DNA of 64,000 bases from Brachypterus glaber (taxonomy: Eukaryota; Arthropoda; Insecta; Coleoptera; Kateretidae), in NCBI GenBank assembly GCA_958510825.1, contig OY294048.1, positions 36,979,026 to 37,043,025 of the forward strand. The letters run 5' to 3'. The notes under the pieces are model-generated. The model saw nothing but the letters and a program-made list of their open reading frames with translations, was not told the DNA's origin and did not search any database. The translations under genes and the position numbers were made by a program. Position 1 is the stretch's first letter; every line of letters starts with the position of its first letter. Shown piece by piece: positions 52,830 through 63,213 of this stretch.

Positions 52830-53575
52830 ACATTTTTTCAACTTCTATCAATAATATTATTTCACAGACGAACATATTATAATTATATGATGCAATTGGT
52901 TTAAAATCAACGCAAAATTCCAAAATAAATAAAAATACTTATGCCCTAATTCATTACACAGGACCGCAAAAAAAAATAAACTTGATTTTTCATAAACCAG
53001 ACTACGTATTTTTGGGCGTTGAAAACAAATATGGCAATGAAAATATTCTTGACCTTCAAAATCTTGAGATACAGCGCACAATTTTCTTTTGGTATGCATT
53101 TGATCAAAAAAAGAAAAAAAAATCCGCAAGATTTGAAAACAAAATTTCTTTTGGAAATATTGCTAAATAAAAATGATTTATGCAATTACTTGCAATTTTT
53201 AAATATATACCCTAGTTAATTTTTTACAGGGCCACAAAGTCCAAATATGTCACATGTGAGACCTCCAAATTTTTCAATTTGAAATTTTGGTGGGTCACCC
53301 TAATATGTATATGCGTGTAAAATCTAGATAAATAAATACTAAACTAGACCCTGGCTAACAGCTCTGTTACTTATTAGATGATTGTTTTATTAAAAAGATG
53401 TATATCAACCTCGATAACAACTTAAGTTCCGTTATGATAAAAAACAGCAACTGTAAAAATTTGATATCTACGTCCGCATAGAGAGCGCGACAGTTGAACC
53501 AGACTGATGCATCATAATGATCAAAATAACTTATACCGTGTCTGTAACAGAATTACAGCGCGCAAGCGGTTAAAG
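52830..53575. other. AT-rich DNA with no recognised gene
   Basis: Overlapping frames on both strands (52857-53219) are low-complexity and mutually shadowing. No domain or splice context was recognised. Confidence 0.4.
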
Positions 53576-53581
53576 AGTATA

Positions 53582-54003
53582 CAGGTTTATTCAGAAATAA
53601 GTTCGAGAAATTTAAGGGGTGATTCTACGTTAAAAGATATGAAAAAAAGTTCCGGTCCGGAAATGAGTCCTTAGGGAGCTACGGCTCTTTAAAATTGTAA
53701 TAAAAATAAGGTTTTTAATTAATAACTCTTGTGACCTTTAAGCTAGAGCGACGAGCTTTCGCATGTATACTAGTATTATAATACTAGTATTAATATTAAT
53801 AAGGGCAATAAGTTTGTTAATTTATTTTTTTTGAATTTATCCAAAGGTATGCCTAGACGGACAAAATATGTGAGGCTTAACACATTTTTGCCCCAAACTT
53901 TTTTAGGTGTAGTTTTTTTTTAATATTTTGTAATAAATATAGATTCCTTAAGTAAAAATACATAAAAAATGTCAAATAGTGTAACACTGTAGGAGAAACT
54001 GTT
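53582..54003 (+). mobile_element. Left half of a CAGGGTG-family MITE
   Basis: TA at 53580-53581, then CAGGTTTATTCAG. Blocks AAGGGGTGATTCTACGTT, GGTCCGGAAATGAGTCCTTA and TAATAACTCTTGTGACCTTT match the left arm of 3061-3790. The copy breaks off where the repeat at 54005 starts. Confidence 0.75.
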
Positions 54004-54004
54004 T

Positions 54005-54195
54005 AACTAATATTGAGTAGCCGAATCCAAATTTGTCCTCAGAATATTTTTATCTGCCATGATTTTAGAACAAAAGAGGGCTAAAATAATGATTTTTTTT
54101 ACCATTTTTCTCAGAAACCTATATAGAAATATTCTGAGGCCAGATTCGGTTTCAGCGACCCAAAATTAGTTAAAAAACAAACAAACTCCAATCAG
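54005..54195. repeat. Dispersed foldback repeat (pair of 8368-8590)
   Basis: Inverted copy with GAGTAGCCGAATCCAAATTT, TCTGCCATGATTTTAGAACA, then CGGTTTCAGCGACCCAAAAT and the CTCCAATCAGGGCAAG end. Confidence 0.75.
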
Positions 54196-54299
54196 GGCAA
54201 GAAACCGTGTTGCCTAGAGTATTTAAGAGAGAAAGTATAACATTTTAAACACAAATTATTTTTTTTTCTTTGTCGAAGTAATTTTAAGTATTACAATTT

Positions 54300-54618
54300 G
54301 CTACCCCTCGAAAACGTTACGCCGCGTTACAGAGGGGGGGGGTCAGTAAAAATGTTACTTAACTTTTAAAAATGTTTATTCAGTGTCGGACTAGGAATTA
54401 CCGCTGACAAAACTTTTGATGAAAAAAAAAAGGGTCCTAACCTCCGAAGATGACTAAAAAAAATGGTCATCACCTTTTTTTTCCCTGCCAAAATTTTTAT
54501 AATCACCCGTGGGGCAACGTAGGGAGGGGGGCAAATTTGGGGGCCCCGTGAAATTTTTCTCATTATCTCACCTGTCCAGTGGGCAAATTTTGCGTTACGT
54601 AATACCTGAACGTTCCCC
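54300..54618. repeat. Degraded ATTACGTAACGC-family element
   Basis: CTCGAAAACGTTACGCCGCG, a G run, TAAAAATGTTACTTAAC on the left; TTTTGCGTTACGTAATACCT and GAACGTTCCCC on the right. Confidence 0.6.
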
Positions 54619-54950
54619 TACCGGAAATAATTTCATAATAAAAATAATACTCCTCACCGCAGTAATGAGAAGAATCTAGCACATGCGCACTGGTTTGCTT
54701 ATTTTTGTTTTGACGGATGTCAAAAGTGGCTTCCGTTTAGGCAGTTGTAGTTTTATGAAATAGTTTAATTTGTGTACGGAGCGCATCAGGTCCACAAAAA
54801 TGAACTATATTTTTGCACTGATTTCTGGTTTTATTACTGAAACTTACTGTCTTGAATATAATTACGTGCGGAAAATCCAGTTTTTTTATTAGAACATATA
54901 GCAAAAGATTGTTAAAATACTCACGAATTTCTATTTGATTTTTTTAATAA

Positions 54951-55160
54951 GGGCGTTGGTTTACGTTAACAATGGTGTGGTTTGGTAGTTTGCTGGTTTG
55001 GTGCTTTTTTTTATGGGAGGCGTTGGTTTACGTTAACAATGGTTTGGTTTGGTAGTTTGCTGGTTTGGTGTTTTTTTTTAATGGGAGGCGTTGGTTTACG
55101 TTAATAATGGTTTGGTTTGGTAGTTTGCTGGTTTGGTGTGTTTTTTTTTAATGAGAGGCA
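54951..55160 (+). repeat. Three tandem ~67-bp units
   Basis: GGCGTTGGTTTACGTTAA starts units at 54952, 55019 and 55087; each contains TTTGGTAGTTTGCTGGTTTG and a T run. Period 67-68 bp. Confidence 0.92.
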
Positions 55161-55461
55161 TTTTTCAGATACGATATTTCAGAATTTAGAAGGCGATATA
55201 TTTTAAGAATCACATGTTTATTAATAAATGTTCCGAAATTTTTTTTTACGAAAATACTATTAAAAGCGAGTAGTAGCGAGTAGTACTTTTAGCCAATTAA
55301 AAAAAAACTGTTAGCTCGCAAAGAAAAAAATAGATATTTTTGTTAAATTCTGCAAAAGAATGTTACATAACCTTAAAATAATTTTTGGCATACTTTAAAA
55401 CAAAAATAAGAAAATCAGTGCGCATCGTATGAAAGTGTACTCGTCATATAATTGATTGAAT

Positions 55462-55717
55462 CGAGGGGTTTATTTATTGGACAATCCTTGTACACATATC
55501 CAACAATCTTCTACAATCCTTGACAATTCTTTCTTTCACAATCATCTGCAATCCTCCAGAATCCTTTACAATTATCTACAATCTTCCACAATCATCTGAA
55601 ATCTTCCCACAATCTTTAACAATCTTCATTAAAATTTTGTACAATCTTTGACAATCTTCCACAATCCTTTGATTCTCACAATCCTTGTACACTTTTTTTC
55701 AATAAATAAACCCCTCG
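55462..55717. mobile_element. TIR element with 8-bp TSD and ACAATC-rich core (256 bp)
   Basis: GATTGAAT at 55454-55461 and 55718-55725. Termini CGAGGGGTTTATTTATTG and CAATAAATAAACCCCTCG form an exact 18-bp inverted repeat. The core is about 20 imperfect copies of an ACAATC(C/T)T word. An 8-bp duplication suggests a hAT- or P-like mobiliser. Confidence 0.93.
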
Positions 55718-55729
55718 GATTGAATAATA

Positions 55730-56220
55730 ATGCAAAACCAAAACTAATTTAATCCGGTGCTTGCGTGAAATAAATCAAACGAAACAAACAAATAGGAAAA
55801 CTCCTGATTTTGATTTTCAAGTTCAACAAAGAAAAACTTACAATGAAGGTCTAGAATTGAAGAGTTTTTCATAGTAGTTCAAGTAAACTTATAAAATAGT
55901 TTGATTCAAATTAACGTGGGGTTAGTGCAACTAGAATCAACTTCTGAGAAGTGTAACTTTTGCCTTTAAAAGTTTTTTCATATATATATGGGTCAACTAT
56001 TTCAAGACATGCATTAGGTTCAAACCTTATTAATAGGTTTTTATAACTTCTTCCAAGACTTTCTCCCATTCACTCCCACGTTCCACTGAATAGGAATGGC
56101 GAATAGGAACAAGTCTCGAAATGAAGAGTTGGAAATATATTTTAAAGTAGTCGTGAAGATATGTAATGCTACCCATTCCATTATATCCTATTCATAGTAA
56201 ATGGTATATTAAATTTTCCC
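55730..56220. other. AT-rich DNA, dispersed fragments
   Basis: AAGATATGTAATGCTACCCA and ATTCCATTATATCC near 56158-56190 are the inverted form of the GCATTACATATCTTC repeat at 63590. No gene. Confidence 0.5.
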
Positions 56221-56224
56221 AAAT

Positions 56225-56561
56225 ACCTATTTAAAAAAAATAACAAAAAAATAAAAAAAAAAAATAAATTTTTTAAGACCTTTAATTAAAAAACGAAAAA
56301 TGAAAAAACATTTTATTTTTTACTAAAAAAAATTCAAAAAAACTTTTCAAAATTTTTCAACATTTTTTTTAAGTTTTCTTTTTGCGAAAAACAAAAAAAA
56401 AATTGTTTTAAGTTTTACCCCCCAAAAGTTTTTTTTTGTTTTTGGGGGGATTACTTTAAAAATTGGTAGAATTGATCCTTATAATAAAAGTAATTTTTCC
56501 TGAAAAAGTTACGTTTGGAATTTTCTTACAGCTTTTTTTACTTTTTTAAAGGTTTAACCTC

Positions 56562-56622
<61 letters not shown>

Positions 56623-56660
56623 TTGGGGGATTACTTTCAAAAACAATAGGGATCTTCCTC
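56225..56660 (+). repeat. Low-complexity A/T tracts with (TA)n at 56568-56618
   Basis: Long A and T homopolymers broken by AAAAAGTTTT-type words, then an uninterrupted TA run of about 25 units between CTCCCA and TTTTTTGGGG. Confidence 0.85.
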
Positions 56661-56689
56661 TCATTGAACTTGATTTTTACTGAAAATTT

Positions 56690-56842
56690 TCGAGTCGATC
56701 GGGTTTTGTTCCCATTAATAAATCCTTTTGAAATTTAAATATTTGTTTACTTGAACTAAATATTTATTTGACTCAAATAAAATTTGTTACTCACAACCAA
56801 ATAATTTAACTGGCATATCCAAACAAATTCTTTTTATCAGTG
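56690..56842 (+). repeat. Right half of the CACTGAAAAAAAGG foldback family
   Basis: CCCATTAATAAATCCTTTTG, AAATATTTGTTTACTTGAAC and CATATCCAAACAAATTC ending TTTTTATCAGTGCA correspond to the right arm of 21668-21911. Confidence 0.75.
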
Positions 56843-57748
56843 CACAGAAAAAAAGTATGACCATAACCAAGTATGTAATTATCTTGATTCAAGATCGTAT
56901 TATCTTTATCCAAGTTTATATTACATTACACCAAGTCTTGGTTTAAGATAATATAATCTTGAATGAAGAGAGTTATAATCTTGATTTAAGATTATGATTC
57001 TCTTGATTCAAGATCATATTATCTTAAACCAAGACCCCACAGTCAGGTTTCAGGGTTAATAGAATGGTAAATATTTTGAAAAAATTTCCCACAGATGTAT
57101 AATATTATTTCGCACGCCTAAGAAATATTATACTTCGTGTGAAATTTGGTTTCATAGGTGGTCGTATGAAAATGCACTTGTTTTTGAAGAAAACCTTGTT
57201 GCAACGCCATTGCAAAATGGCGCTTATAGGTATAAATTATTTAAAACTTACCCGTGAATTTTTTAAGTAAATTTGAAAATCCCCATCGTTTGAGGGTAAC
57301 AGATACAAATTCGTCCATTTTAAAGCAGTGAAAACAATGATACACCTTTAAAGAAAACTGACGGCAAAAAAAAACAAACATAACTTCTCTCCCGCGCATA
57401 TCTTGAACTACTGCGCCAATTGTCTGCCAGCCAACAATAACCACGGGCGAGTCTACTGTATATCTACGTGAGGTGAGGCCGGCAAACTCTTTACCGTAAG
57501 ACAACAGGGGCTATGAGTCAAGATAATAACTCTTGATTCTCTGTTACTATTTTAAATGTCATGCATTTAAGGAAAAAATCCTTGACACAAGGATTTTTCT
57601 ACCAAAAGAATAATTAAAGGAAACCAAAGTGACAGATAATCTTAAACCGAGGATACATGATCTTAAAAGAAGATTATTACCTCGATTTAAGATAATATAA
57701 ATCCAAGATAATTTATTATCTTCTGCCAAGATAACCTTTTTTTCTGTG
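56843..57748. mobile_element. Foldback element, CACAGAAAAAAAG termini (906 bp), holding an exon-like segment
   Basis: CACAGAAAAAAAGTATGACC on the left and, reversed, CACAGAAAAAAAGGTTATCT on the right. Both arms are strings of AAGATAATATAAT-like words (TCTTGATTCAAGAT, ATCTTAAACCAAGA). The loop (about 57040-57600) is less AT-rich and carries a minus-strand exon-like segment with GC-richer upstream DNA. Termini are shared with the TA-flanked element at 37683. Flanking dinucleotide TG on both sides. Confidence 0.75.
57252..57318 (-). CDS. Putative 5' coding exon (SAM-like start) inside a foldback element
   Basis: On the minus strand ATG at 57318 starts MDEFVSVTLKRWGFSNLLKK, then Phe-Thr, and runs into a consensus donor (ACGG|GTAAGT) after 67 coding bases (phase 1). 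The pattern (acidic start, Phe-Val, Trp-Gly-Phe, Leu-Leu-Lys-Lys-Phe) resembles helix 1 of SAM-type domains found at the N-terminus of some insect transposon-derived proteins. A GC-richer upstream region (57380-57500) could be its promoter. The longer frame upstream of this Met is not supported. Remaining exons are absent. It may be a captured first exon. Confidence 0.4.
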
Positions 57749-58051
57749 TGTAATTAATTTTTTTAATTTTTTGCATGCCTGTGTAATTACAGCACAGTGA
57801 AATAATTAATTCATGGTTTTCGTGCTCCAGTAGTACCGGTCGATGAAAAAGAAATCGAATGTGTGAAAGCTATGAAGTGTGAATATTTTTTGCATGCAGA
57901 AGTGGAATTAGCAAAAAAATATACTAGTATAATATAATACCTATAAATTTTTACATAGGCATGAAGAAAATTCAGATTTACTTCCCGACTAAAGAATAAT
58001 ACTACTATAATTGTTAATTTGTAGCAAGTCCTGATAAAAACAAAATATACA

Positions 58052-58762
58052 CAGGGTGATCAGTAACTGCCATGCTAAAATTTAACAAAAACATGAAAAA
58101 AGTTTTTATTAAGGTTGGTCCGGAAATGAGCCCTAAAGGAAGTTACGGCCCTTCGAAGATGACATATCATTAAAATTTAAATGCTAACGGGTGATTCTTC
58201 ACTTAAAACTGAGCAAAAAAGTATTCTTCACCAAAACACCTAAATTTAATATTAAAGGAGTAATAGCCTTTTAAAAAGCAACGTTTGTGGTGGCACAAAA
58301 TGTTACTTCCTCTTAATTAAATTTTTTATTTGAAAACGGTTGCTCCTACAGTGTTACATTGTATAGTATAGACATTTTTAATGTATTTTTACTCAAGGAA
58401 TCCATGATTTTTACAAAAAATCCAAAAAAAGTACACATAAAAAAGTTTGGGGCAATAATGTGTTAAGCCTAATACATTTTTCCGTGCGAGAGCGCCTCTG
58501 GATAAATTCAAAAAAATAAATTTACTTTAACCTATTGCCCTTATTCATGCAAAAGCTTAAAGGGTAGCAAAAAAACTTATTAAATAATATAATATATAAT
58601 ATTAAAAATTATTATAATATTAAAAAAATTTTAATACAACTTTAAAGGGCCGCAGCTCCATTAGGGCTCATTTGCAGACCAACCTTTATAGGAACTTTTT
58701 TTTATATTTTTGGATATAGAATCATCTCTTAAATTTTGGCATGCCAGTTATTGATCGCTCTG
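58052..58762 (+). mobile_element. CAGGGTG-family MITE (711 bp, copy 3)
   Basis: CAGGGTGATCAGTAACTGCC on the left; the right end reversed reads CAGAGCGATCAATAACTGGC, followed by TA at 58763-58764. The left flank is CA instead of TA, so one side has mutated. Interior blocks match 3061-3790 (GGTCCGGAAATGAGCCCTAA; GGGGCAATAATGTGTTAAGC). Confidence 0.82.
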
Positions 58763-58815
58763 TATTTGACGAACCCCATTTTTATACTATTTAGCGCTAG
58801 AATAGCGGTAGTTTC

Positions 58816-59041
58816 ATGAAGCTGAAGTTTGCAACGTTTTTTTGCAACGAAAATTCAAATGGTATATTAAAGTACTAGTTCGTAACATACGTTTTTAGCG
58901 GACGAGTACAAGTTTAGAAAACAATCCGCTTGCGGCGAGTTTTCTAAAGTACTAGTGCGCTAAAAACGTGTTATAGAATAAGTGCTTTAATATACTATTT
59001 GAATTTTCGTTGCAAAAAAACGTTGCAAACTTCAGCTTCAT
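58816..59041. mobile_element. ATGAAGC foldback MITE with 8-bp TSD (226 bp)
   Basis: GTAGTTTC at 58808-58815 and 59042-59049. ATGAAGCTGAAGTTTGCAAC on the left and its mirror on the right; turn at GCTTGCGGCG. It interrupts a composite repeat also found at 62150-62260, where the same site is uninterrupted: an independent proof of insertion. Confidence 0.95.
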
Positions 59042-59049
59042 GTAGTTTC

Positions 59050-59230
59050 GAGTTTTCCAAAACCGCCAAAATACGTCCTAGACAAAAAAAAATTGGATAC
59101 AAATGTGTTTCATGAAATAATAAGAAACAATAAAAATGCACGTCTATCCGTCCGTCCGGATATGACGTTTTTTGTAAGCACGATAACTCAAGAACAAATT
59201 AACCGATTAACTGATCGACTCGAATTATTC
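59050..59230 (+). repeat. Composite dispersed repeat
   Basis: CGAGTTTTCCAAAACCGCCA, TACGTCCTAGAC, a (TCCG)n stretch, TTTTTTGTAAGCACGATAAC and TCAAGAAC. Parallels at 12565, 48390, 62150. Confidence 0.7.
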
Positions 59231-59382
59231 AGAAAAAATCAATTTATATGAGGGGATCCCTATTATTTTTAATTCGCTCAAAAACGAAAAAGTTATTATT
59301 ACTTAAAATATAAAAGTAAAAAATCGAAAAAACTTTTTTTTTAATTTTTTCGTTTTTCAAAAGAAACAGTTACGATCCTATA

Positions 59383-59522
59383 TAAATGAAGACTACACGA
59401 CAAAAACGCTGAGGTCACAATGACAATAACGTCGACTTACACATAAATAAGCACGGTTTACCGTGCGAAAGTCGACCTAATTAGCATTGTGCCCTCAACG
59501 TTTTTGTCGTGTAGTCTTCAAA
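59383..59522. mobile_element. 140-bp hairpin MITE
   Basis: GAAGACTACACGACAAAAACG faces CGTTTTTGTCGTGTAGTCTTC, both flanked by AAAT. Further pairing CACAATG/CATTGTG and GTCGACTT/AAGTCGAC, with a central GCACGGTTTACCGTGC hairpin. Confidence 0.92.
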
Positions 59523-59837
59523 TGTACTTTAATTTTAATTGAAAACAATATAGCTCCAAAGTCACGTACTTTAATATTTAAGGACGGACATCAAATGTTC
59601 CGTGTTTTTAACAAATATTAAAGTACAATTGTATAGGATAATAACTTCCGATTTCCTATCAATTTGTAACTGAATATTTAGTTTAATTTTTACAGTGTTT
59701 ATTACAAAAAGTAAAGGTTGATTTACCCCATTATTAACTTAAAACAAACTAAGAACTTAACCAATTAAATAAAATGTCTCGTAAAATGTAATAAATAGAT
59801 TTGACAATTCATCCGTCATATTGTTGGTTAGTTTATA

Positions 59838-60412
59838 TAGTCCGTCCAATTATGCAAGATAGTAGTTTAAAATTCCCGCGATTTTTAAGCTACATCATTG
59901 GTTAAAAACTCGTACCTTTTAACATAAAATATTGTGACATTTTTTGTCTATGACAACGATTGACGGTCGTGAAAGCTAATAAAAGAAGAGAGTTACTTAA
60001 AAAATGGTTATACTTAATGTTATTTTCTATGGTATTGAAAAAGGTACTTTTTTGGTTTATTCTTCATACACTTACACTAAATTAGCATATTCTACATATT
60101 GTATAAACGTAAATTATATTGAACCTCAAATTTTTAGGTTACAATTACAACTTAAGGCCTATCCAGAGGCTCGCATAACAACCATTACAAGATACATGAC
60201 GACACATCAAGCCAATCCTGGCATCGCATTCTTATGTACTATGCTTGTTATGCGAGTCTTTGGATAGGCCCTTTCCAGGAAAACAGTACCAACATCTGTT
60301 AAATTTTTGATACACTGCGATTTATGCATAATTATGCTATTTATGCGCACTGTGGTGTAAAACGGGCCGCGTCCCTTACTATCTTGCATAACTGGACGGA
60401 GTATAGTAGTAA
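59838..60412. mobile_element. TIR element (~575 bp) with nested MITE
   Basis: AGTCCGTCCAATTATGCAAG and ATAGTA on the left; TACTATCTTGCATAACTGGA and CGGAGTATA on the right: inverted repeats of about 27 bp beginning near TA. The ORFs at 60004-60267 and 60207-60428 run through it and its nested element. Confidence 0.75.
60155..60272. mobile_element. GGGCATATCC-family foldback, short copy (~118 bp)
   Basis: GGCCTATCCAGAGGCTCGCA, CATCAAGCCAATCCTGGCAT, TGTTATGCGAGTCTTTGGAT and AGGCC. Nested in 59838-60412. Confidence 0.75.
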
Positions 60413-60439
60413 TTATTGGGTAAAACAACCTTAATTGAG

Positions 60440-61370
60440 TTAATTAAATTAATTAAATTAATTATGCAAGAAATGTGATACTAGAAATATAGTAAATAAT
60501 GTATGTTAATGTAGTTTATTTACCTATTTATTAATTTAGTTATAATCCAGCAGGCGAAGCCTAATTACAGGATATAAAAAAAAGATAAATTGAGGGGTGG
60601 AAGTAGGTATACATTTATTTATTTACGTGGTACGTGGAAGTGTAGGAAATCCTTGCAAAATGTGGTACATTTTTTAGCCTTTTTTTAGAGGCGAGGAAGT
60701 TTTTATGTTTAGTCATCAAAATTTTCGGCCAGGGGTAAGGCTTTTTTTTCAGAGGCGGAAGTACATGTTTGTACTTAGAGGTGAAATGCGCATTTTTTAC
60801 ATGATATTGCCTTGAAATTACATGGAAGTACTAGCAAAAATGTGAAAGTACATGGAAGTACTAGAATAAATTAGTAAGTTCTTTCAAAAATTGGAAGTGA
60901 CGACTGACGTCCCTCGAGTTAATAATAAGAATAATGCACAAAAATTCGAAAACAAAAATCAAATATACATAAAAATTGTACATGAATAATTTAAACATTA
61001 GATACTGTCAGTACTACTACTAAATACTACAGTACTATCGTTTAACAACAGGAATCAAAGAATTCCTAAACCAAAAAAAAATATATAAAAAATGTCTATA
61101 TCCTTACTAATAATATTATAAATATTTACACATATAACTGGTAAATGAGAATGATACTCGTAATGCATTATAAAAAAGTGTTATTATTACATATTGGTAC
61201 TGCAGGAACTAGTATAAATATTTAAACTACCTAATACCTCAGGTACATCAAGATGACTATGTAAAATTTTGTATATTTGTGCTGTTCTGCTGCATAAAAA
61301 TGCTGTTCATGCTATTCAATATACTTTAAATAATAGGGAGACCACATGCATATTCTAATTTCTTCTGATA
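60440..61370. other. AT-rich DNA with no recognised gene
   Basis: Repeated GAAGTACATGGAAGTACTAG words near 60820-60865. No exon supported. Confidence 0.45.
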
Positions 61371-61376
61371 TAGGAA

Positions 61377-61699
61377 TAATAGTTATTTATGGTACTAGTG
61401 GGTAAAGTAAGATATTGCCCATGAGAAAATTAACCTGCGAGGCGTCAGCCAAGCAGGTTAATATTGGTTTACCCATGAGTGCCATACAAGGTTTTATCCA
61501 ATAAATAGCATAGGAATTCATATTTTTATTAAAAGTTTTAATGACATTTACAAGAAAAATAATTTGACAAGTGACAGTTGAGTGGGTAAAATAAATAATT
61601 ATCCACTCAATAAAGTAAAAGCCACGCGGGGGTTATTATTGAGTTTATCTATTTAAAATAAAGCTGGTAATTGTCTTATTATCTGTATGTATTGGATAA
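61377..61699 (+). repeat. Dispersed ~330-bp repeat (copy 2)
   Basis: Near-identical to 25339-25676 but lacks about 20 bases around the GGTTAATATTGGTTTACC join. Confidence 0.9.
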
Positions 61700-61806
61700 A
61701 AGTTTTAGTTGCATTATTATCAGCAAAGATTTTAGTATTTCTAATACCCAGAGCTTGGATAGCAAACATTAGGATTTTAAAAACTAATTTTTACAGTGAA
61801 CTGACA

Positions 61807-62033
61807 CTTTCAACTATATTTTACTACTGGACTTTCATGTCAAGTTGACATTGTCAACGCTGTTATTGCATAGTGAACACGAAAAAAATTTGTTTGAAAA
61901 AAAAAAGATTTTTTAAACAATTTTTTAAAACAATAAAAATATATAAGGTATATTTTTTCATTTGTTTCACTTAAGTGAGTCACCTTGCAATAACAGCGTT
62001 GACATAGCAGATCCATTAGTGAAATATAGTTTT
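61807..62033. mobile_element. Foldback MITE (~227 bp)
   Basis: AACTATATTTTACTACTGGA and TGTCAACGCTGTTATTGCA, mirrored by TGCAATAACAGCGTTGACA and ATCCATTAGTGAAATATAG. T/A-rich loop. Confidence 0.85.
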
Positions 62034-62144
62034 AAATGTTTATTTACCTAAAAATATTTTTATAAAAAAATTATTTTTTGCGTGCCTCCGGTAAATAAAT
62101 ACCGACAAGTGCTTACAACAAAACCTCATAACTTGTTATCTTAT

Positions 62145-62350
62145 TATACTATTCACAGCGCAAGCGCTAGAATAGCATTATATGGTAGTTTCGAATTTTC
62201 CAAAATCGTCAAAAACGTCCTATACAAAAAATTCTTGGATACCTACAAATCTGTTTCATGAAAAAATAAGAAACTGAAAATGTCCCTCTGTCTGCCTGCC
62301 TGTCTGTCTGTCATTCCGATGCTTTTTGTGGACACGATAACTCAAGAATG
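62145..62350 (+). repeat. Composite dispersed repeat
   Basis: Contains TATACTATTCACAGCGCAAG, GGTAGTTTCGAATTTTCCAA, a (CTGC/CTGT)n stretch and GGACACGATAACTCAAGAA. The GGTAGTTTCGAATTTTCC block is the uninterrupted form of the site occupied by a MITE at 58816. Confidence 0.8.
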
Positions 62351-62442
62351 ATGAAGCTGAAGTTTGCAACGTTTTTTTTTTTGCATCGAAAATTAAAATA
62401 GTATATTTTATTATTCCATCAATCTATTTTCTAATCATCGTA

Positions 62443-62507
62443 CAGAGTGATATTGGTACTGAAGAGGGCCAGTAGCCCGAAACTGTCAGTCTACCAATAT
62501 CACTCTG
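62443..62507 (+). ncRNA. Hammerhead ribozyme motif 1
   Basis: CTGAAGA at 62459-62465; stem II GGGC (62466-62469), loop CAGTA, GCCC (62475-62478); GAAA 62479-62482; stem III CT/AG around a GTC loop; TC with cleavage predicted after C62491 (GTC). Stem I is a perfect 16-bp helix (62443-62458 with 62492-62507), because its 5' strand comes from the inverted segment. This copy lacks the internal loop of the other two, so its activity may differ. Confidence 0.88.
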
Positions 62508-62794
62508 GTCGATTATTAGAAAATAGATTGATGGAATAATAAATTAATATTTTTATAATTTTGTTTAAAATTAAAAATTTCTGTCCTTACTAATTTTACG
62601 TCTAACCATCCGTTAGTGGTACTATGTGCTTGAGACACACAAGTCTTCAACTTGCTACCATTCAAAGTCTCCAGATTAGGAGAGGTATGAGTAGTTGTCT
62701 ACATCTAGAAATAGATGGCGCACAAGTCTACATCAATCTAATGGCTATATTCCTTTTGCGAGTAAAGTCTAAAAACGTTTTCTTAATCAGCTTG

Positions 62795-62860
62795 CAGAGT
62801 TGACTCTTGGTACTGAAGAGGGCCAGCAGCCCGAAACTGCAGTCTATCAATATCACTCTG
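62795..62860 (+). ncRNA. Hammerhead ribozyme motif 2
   Basis: CTGAAGA at 62813-62819; stem II GGGC/GCCC with loop CAGCA; GAAA 62833-62836; stem III CT-GC-AG; cleavage predicted after C62844. Stem I: CAGAGT with ACTCTG and TTGGTA with TATCAA, separated by an internal loop, the form that allows the loop-loop contact of natural type I hammerheads. Confidence 0.92.
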
Positions 62861-63147
62861 TACGATGATTAGAAAATAGATTGATGGAATAATAAATTAA
62901 TATTTTTATAATTTTGTTTAAAATTAAAAATTTCTGTCCTTACTAATTTTACGTCTAACCACCCGTTAGTGGTACTATGTGCTTGAGACACACAAGTCTT
63001 CAACTTGCTACCATTAAAAGTCTCCAGATTAGGAGAGGTATGAGTAGTTGTCTACATCTAGAAATAGATGGCGCACAAGTCTACATCAATCTAATGGCTA
63101 TATTCCTTTTGCGAGTAAAGTCTAAAAACGTTTTCTTAATCAGCGTG

Positions 63148-63213
63148 CAGAGTTGACTCTTGGTACTGAAGAGGGCCAGCAGCCCGAAACTGCAGTCTAT
63201 CAATATCACTCTG
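63148..63213 (+). ncRNA. Hammerhead ribozyme motif 3
   Basis: Same motif exactly 353 bp downstream: CTGAAGA at 63166-63172, cleavage predicted after C63197. The RNA between cleavage points 62844 and 63197 would be a 353-nt monomer. Confidence 0.92.

Noticed and set aside
57241..57504. 87-codon minus-strand ORF as one protein
   Set aside because: Only the last 22 codons before a splice donor look like coding; upstream residues read through probable promoter/5' UTR sequence.
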